NCBI GenBank assembly: GCA_937923585.1 | Contig: CALDSM010000561.1 | Span: 1 to 7,680 of the forward strand | Length of the DNA: 7,680 bases | Direction of reading: 5' to 3' | Source of the DNA: an uncultured bacterium | Lineage (GTDB): Bacteria; Hydrogenedentota; Hydrogenedentia; Hydrogenedentales; CAITNO01 | Shown: one piece after another, positions 6,044 to 7,680 of the stretch | Numbering within the stretch: the first letter of the stretch is position 1 | How the letters are laid out: each line of letters begins with the position of its first letter | Program-made: the position numbers and the translations under genes | Notes under the pieces: generated by a model | Database searches by the model: none | What the model saw: only the letters and a program-made list of their open reading frames with translations | What the model was told of the DNA's origin: nothing

Positions 6044-6694
6044 TCAGATTTGCTCGACCTGCCAGAACTCAACCTCGATGCTGGTCAGGCGCTCGAATAT
6101 CTCAACCATAACCTTGATGGTGCCGCGATCGACGTTGATCTCGTCCACCTTGCCAAGGAAGTTTGCAAAGGGACCGTCGGTGATCTTGACGCGCGCGCCC
6201 ACCTCGAAATCCACCTTCGGCTTGGGCCGCTCGCGCTCGCCGCGGATCACCTCGATAATCGCGTTCACCTCGGCGTCCTCAAGCGGCACGGGGACCGTGC
6301 GCGACCCGATGAAGCCCGTCACGCCCGGCGTCTCCTTGATCAGGTGCCAGACCTCGGCGAACTTTTCGGGGTGCTCGGGAAGCTGCACCAGCACGTAGCC
6401 GGGGAAGAACTTGTGTCGCGAAACCTTCTTCTGGCCGCCGCGCGTCTCCTGAACCTCCTCAATCGGGACAAAGACATTGGCGATCAGGTTCGGGTTCTCC
6501 AGCTGCGCCGCCTTGGCAAGAAGCATGCTGCGGACGGTGCCCTCCTGGCCGGAATGCGCGTGCAGCGCATACCAGCGGCGGACGACGCCGTCATCCGGAA
6601 CATCGCGCAGCTGCACGCCGCCCGGAACGTCGTCGGCGAGCAGGGCCTTGCCCAGCGCCTCGGCGACTTCGCTGTGTTCTTTTTTGTCCGACAC
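6044..6694 (-). CDS. nusG: Transcription termination/antitermination factor NusG
   Basis: The 216 residues include the NGN domain from RRWYALHAHSGQEG (39-52) through KFFPGYVLVQ (95-104) and GFIG (127-130). A C-terminal KOW domain follows (VKITDGPFANFLGKV, 169-183). NusG binds the RNA polymerase clamp, suppresses pausing, and links polymerase to Rho or to ribosomal protein S10. The N-terminus carries about 38 extra residues, charged and probably disordered, before the point where E. coli NusG essentially begins. The start is GTG (6692-6694), placed 9 nt behind an AGGGGGG site at 6704-6710 that overlaps the secE stop codon. A later GTG at residue 27 is possible but has less support. The gene lies 14 nt after secE and 13 nt before rplK. 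Confidence 0.97.
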   Translation of the reverse strand: MSDKKEHSEVAEALGKALLADDVPGGVQLRDVPDDGVVRRWYALHAHSGQEGTVRSMLLAKAAQLENPNLIANVFVPIEEVQETRGGQKKVSRHKFFPGYVLVQLPEHPEKFAEVWHLIKETPGVTGFIGSRTVPVPLEDAEVNAIIEVIRGERERPKPKVDFEVGARVKITDGPFANFLGKVDEINVDRGTIKVMVEIFERLTSIEVEFWQVEQI

Positions 6695-6708
6695 TGGTGG
6701 ACGCCCCC

Positions 6709-6942
6709 CTAGCCGGTGATGCTGTACAGCGCCACAAAGAACGCGCTGGCCAGGTTGTCGTAGCCGAACATGATGATGGTCAGCACTGCTATCACAAACA
6801 GCGTCACCTTGGTCGAGGTGATGAGGTCGGGCCGGGTCGGCCAGGTGACCTTCTTCATCTCCGCCATAACCTCCTCGTAGAAGTTGCGGATGCGCTGAAT
6901 GATGCCTGGCTTTTCTTCAACTGCGGCAATTTGTTTTGCCAT
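6709..6942 (-). CDS. secE: Preprotein translocase subunit SecE
   Basis: The 77-residue protein is the short, single-membrane-span SecE found in most bacteria, unlike the three-span E. coli form. An amphipathic cytoplasmic helix with FYEEVMAEMKKVTWPTRPDL (21-40) carries the conserved K-V-T-W-P motif. The single transmembrane helix is at about 44-70. SecE clamps the two halves of the SecY channel and is essential for Sec secretion. The ATG at 6940-6942 is chosen because the frame upstream simply reads through the tRNA gene. The ribosome-binding site is weak: AAGGA lies about 12 nt away. The stop codon overlaps the nusG ribosome-binding site, which favours coupled translation. Confidence 0.96.
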   Translation of the reverse strand: MAKQIAAVEEKPGIIQRIRNFYEEVMAEMKKVTWPTRPDLITSTKVTLFVIAVLTIIMFGYDNLASAFFVALYSITG

Positions 6943-6984
6943 GGCTCGTTCTCGTCCTTGCCTGTGCGCCGGTTTGTAAAAATA

Positions 6985-7060
6985 TGGCAGGGGTGGAGGG
7001 ATTCGAACCCCCAACCTTCGGCTTTGGAGGCCGCTGCACTAGCCGTTGTGCTACACCCCT
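6985..7060 (-). tRNA. trpT: tRNA-Trp (anticodon CCA), 3' CCA encoded
   Basis: A full 76-nt cloverleaf. The acceptor stem AGGGGTG (7054-7060) pairs with CACCCCT (6989-6995). The D stem is GCAC/GTGC. The anticodon loop CTCCAAA carries CCA, read as tryptophan. The T arm has the TTCGAAT loop, and discriminator G (6988) is followed by a gene-encoded CCA (6985-6987). The anticodon stem GCGGC/GCCGA has a G27-A43 mismatch at its base, and the T stem contains one G-T pair. Its place between tuf and secE matches the conserved trpT position in many bacteria, so it is probably cut out of the tuf-secE transcript. Confidence 0.97.
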
Positions 7061-7084
7061 GCGGGGGTAAAACCGTATCGGGCC

Positions 7085-7127
7085 GCCGCCTCCGGCGCTC
7101 GGAGGCGGCAACCCGGCCAGTACCGGG
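7085..7127 (-). promoter_or_regulatory. Hairpins between tuf and tRNA-Trp
   Basis: In the direction of transcription a small stem CCCGG/CCGGG (7123-7127 with 7112-7116) follows the tuf stop. A perfect 10-bp stem (7100-7109 with 7085-7094, 5-nt loop) comes next. The only T-run, TTTT at about 7069-7072, lies a dozen bases beyond the strong stem, so this is not a standard terminator. An RNA-processing or 3'-end protection role for tuf mRNA before the tRNA is plausible; partial termination is the alternative. Confidence 0.5.
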
Positions 7128-7135
7128 CTGTTAAA

Positions 7136-7680
<545 letters not shown>

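Noticed and set aside
5596..6072. A longer rplK with 14 extra N-terminal residues
   Set aside because: The extension overlaps the nusG end and is not family-like. The internal ATG at 6030 has a good ribosome-binding site and the normal L11 N-terminus.
4951..6712. Two long overlapping plus-strand frames (4951-6111 and 5420-6712)
   Set aside because: They run antisense across rplA, rplK and nusG, cross their gene boundaries and show no protein-family motif. They are codon-bias shadows.
6709..7014. A longer secE starting inside the tRNA gene
   Set aside because: The extra residues are a translation of tRNA-Trp sequence. The ATG at 6942 gives the normal SecE start.

Overview
The window is GC-rich bacterial chromosomal DNA, and every convincing gene lies on the minus strand, so transcription runs from high to low coordinates. 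The housekeeping order tuf - trpT - secE - nusG - rplK - rplA is the classic bacterial arrangement. Behind it come a GH78 alpha-L-rhamnosidase, a DJ-1/PfpI protein, a sugar-isomerase-type TIM barrel and a Tat-exported Gfo/Idh/MocA oxidoreductase. That mixture resembles the glycan-degrading gene content of planctomycete-, Lentisphaerae- or Hydrogenedentota-like lineages. This placement is inference from gene content only.

Translation/transcription block (7680 to 4762): the C-terminal half of EF-Tu, a spacer with hairpins, tRNA-Trp(CCA) with encoded CCA, then secE, nusG, rplK and rplA. secE-nusG and nusG-rplK are separated by only 13-14 nt, with ribosome-binding sites squeezed against the upstream stop codons. 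The rplK-rplA spacer is different: 126 nt with strong secondary structure. Its last part closely resembles the ribosomal protein L1 binding region of 23S rRNA and lies directly against the rplA Shine-Dalgarno. It is a good candidate for an L1 autoregulatory operator acting on rplA. A strong intrinsic terminator follows rplA, so the usual downstream rplJ-rplL-rpoB-rpoC genes are not here.

Glycan block (4583 to the left edge): the rhamnosidase has a GTG start forced by an in-frame stop just upstream, a good ribosome-binding site and all expected GH78 acidic residues. After it lies a 340-nt non-coding stretch. This holds a REPIN-like pair of inverted 'ATTCCC...GGGAAT' palindromes, a decayed copy of the same repeat and purine-rich GAAAGA tracts. 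A good sigma70-type promoter (TTGCCG - 17 nt - TACAAT) then drives the DJ-1 gene, 30 nt ahead of the TIM-barrel gene, with the Gfo/Idh/MocA gene 94 nt further on. Together these genes could release and convert sugars from rhamnose-containing glycans or glycosides, but no substrate can be read from the sequence.

The most interesting items are the putative L1 operator between rplK and rplA, the broken rplA-rplJ synteny, and the REPIN-like element.
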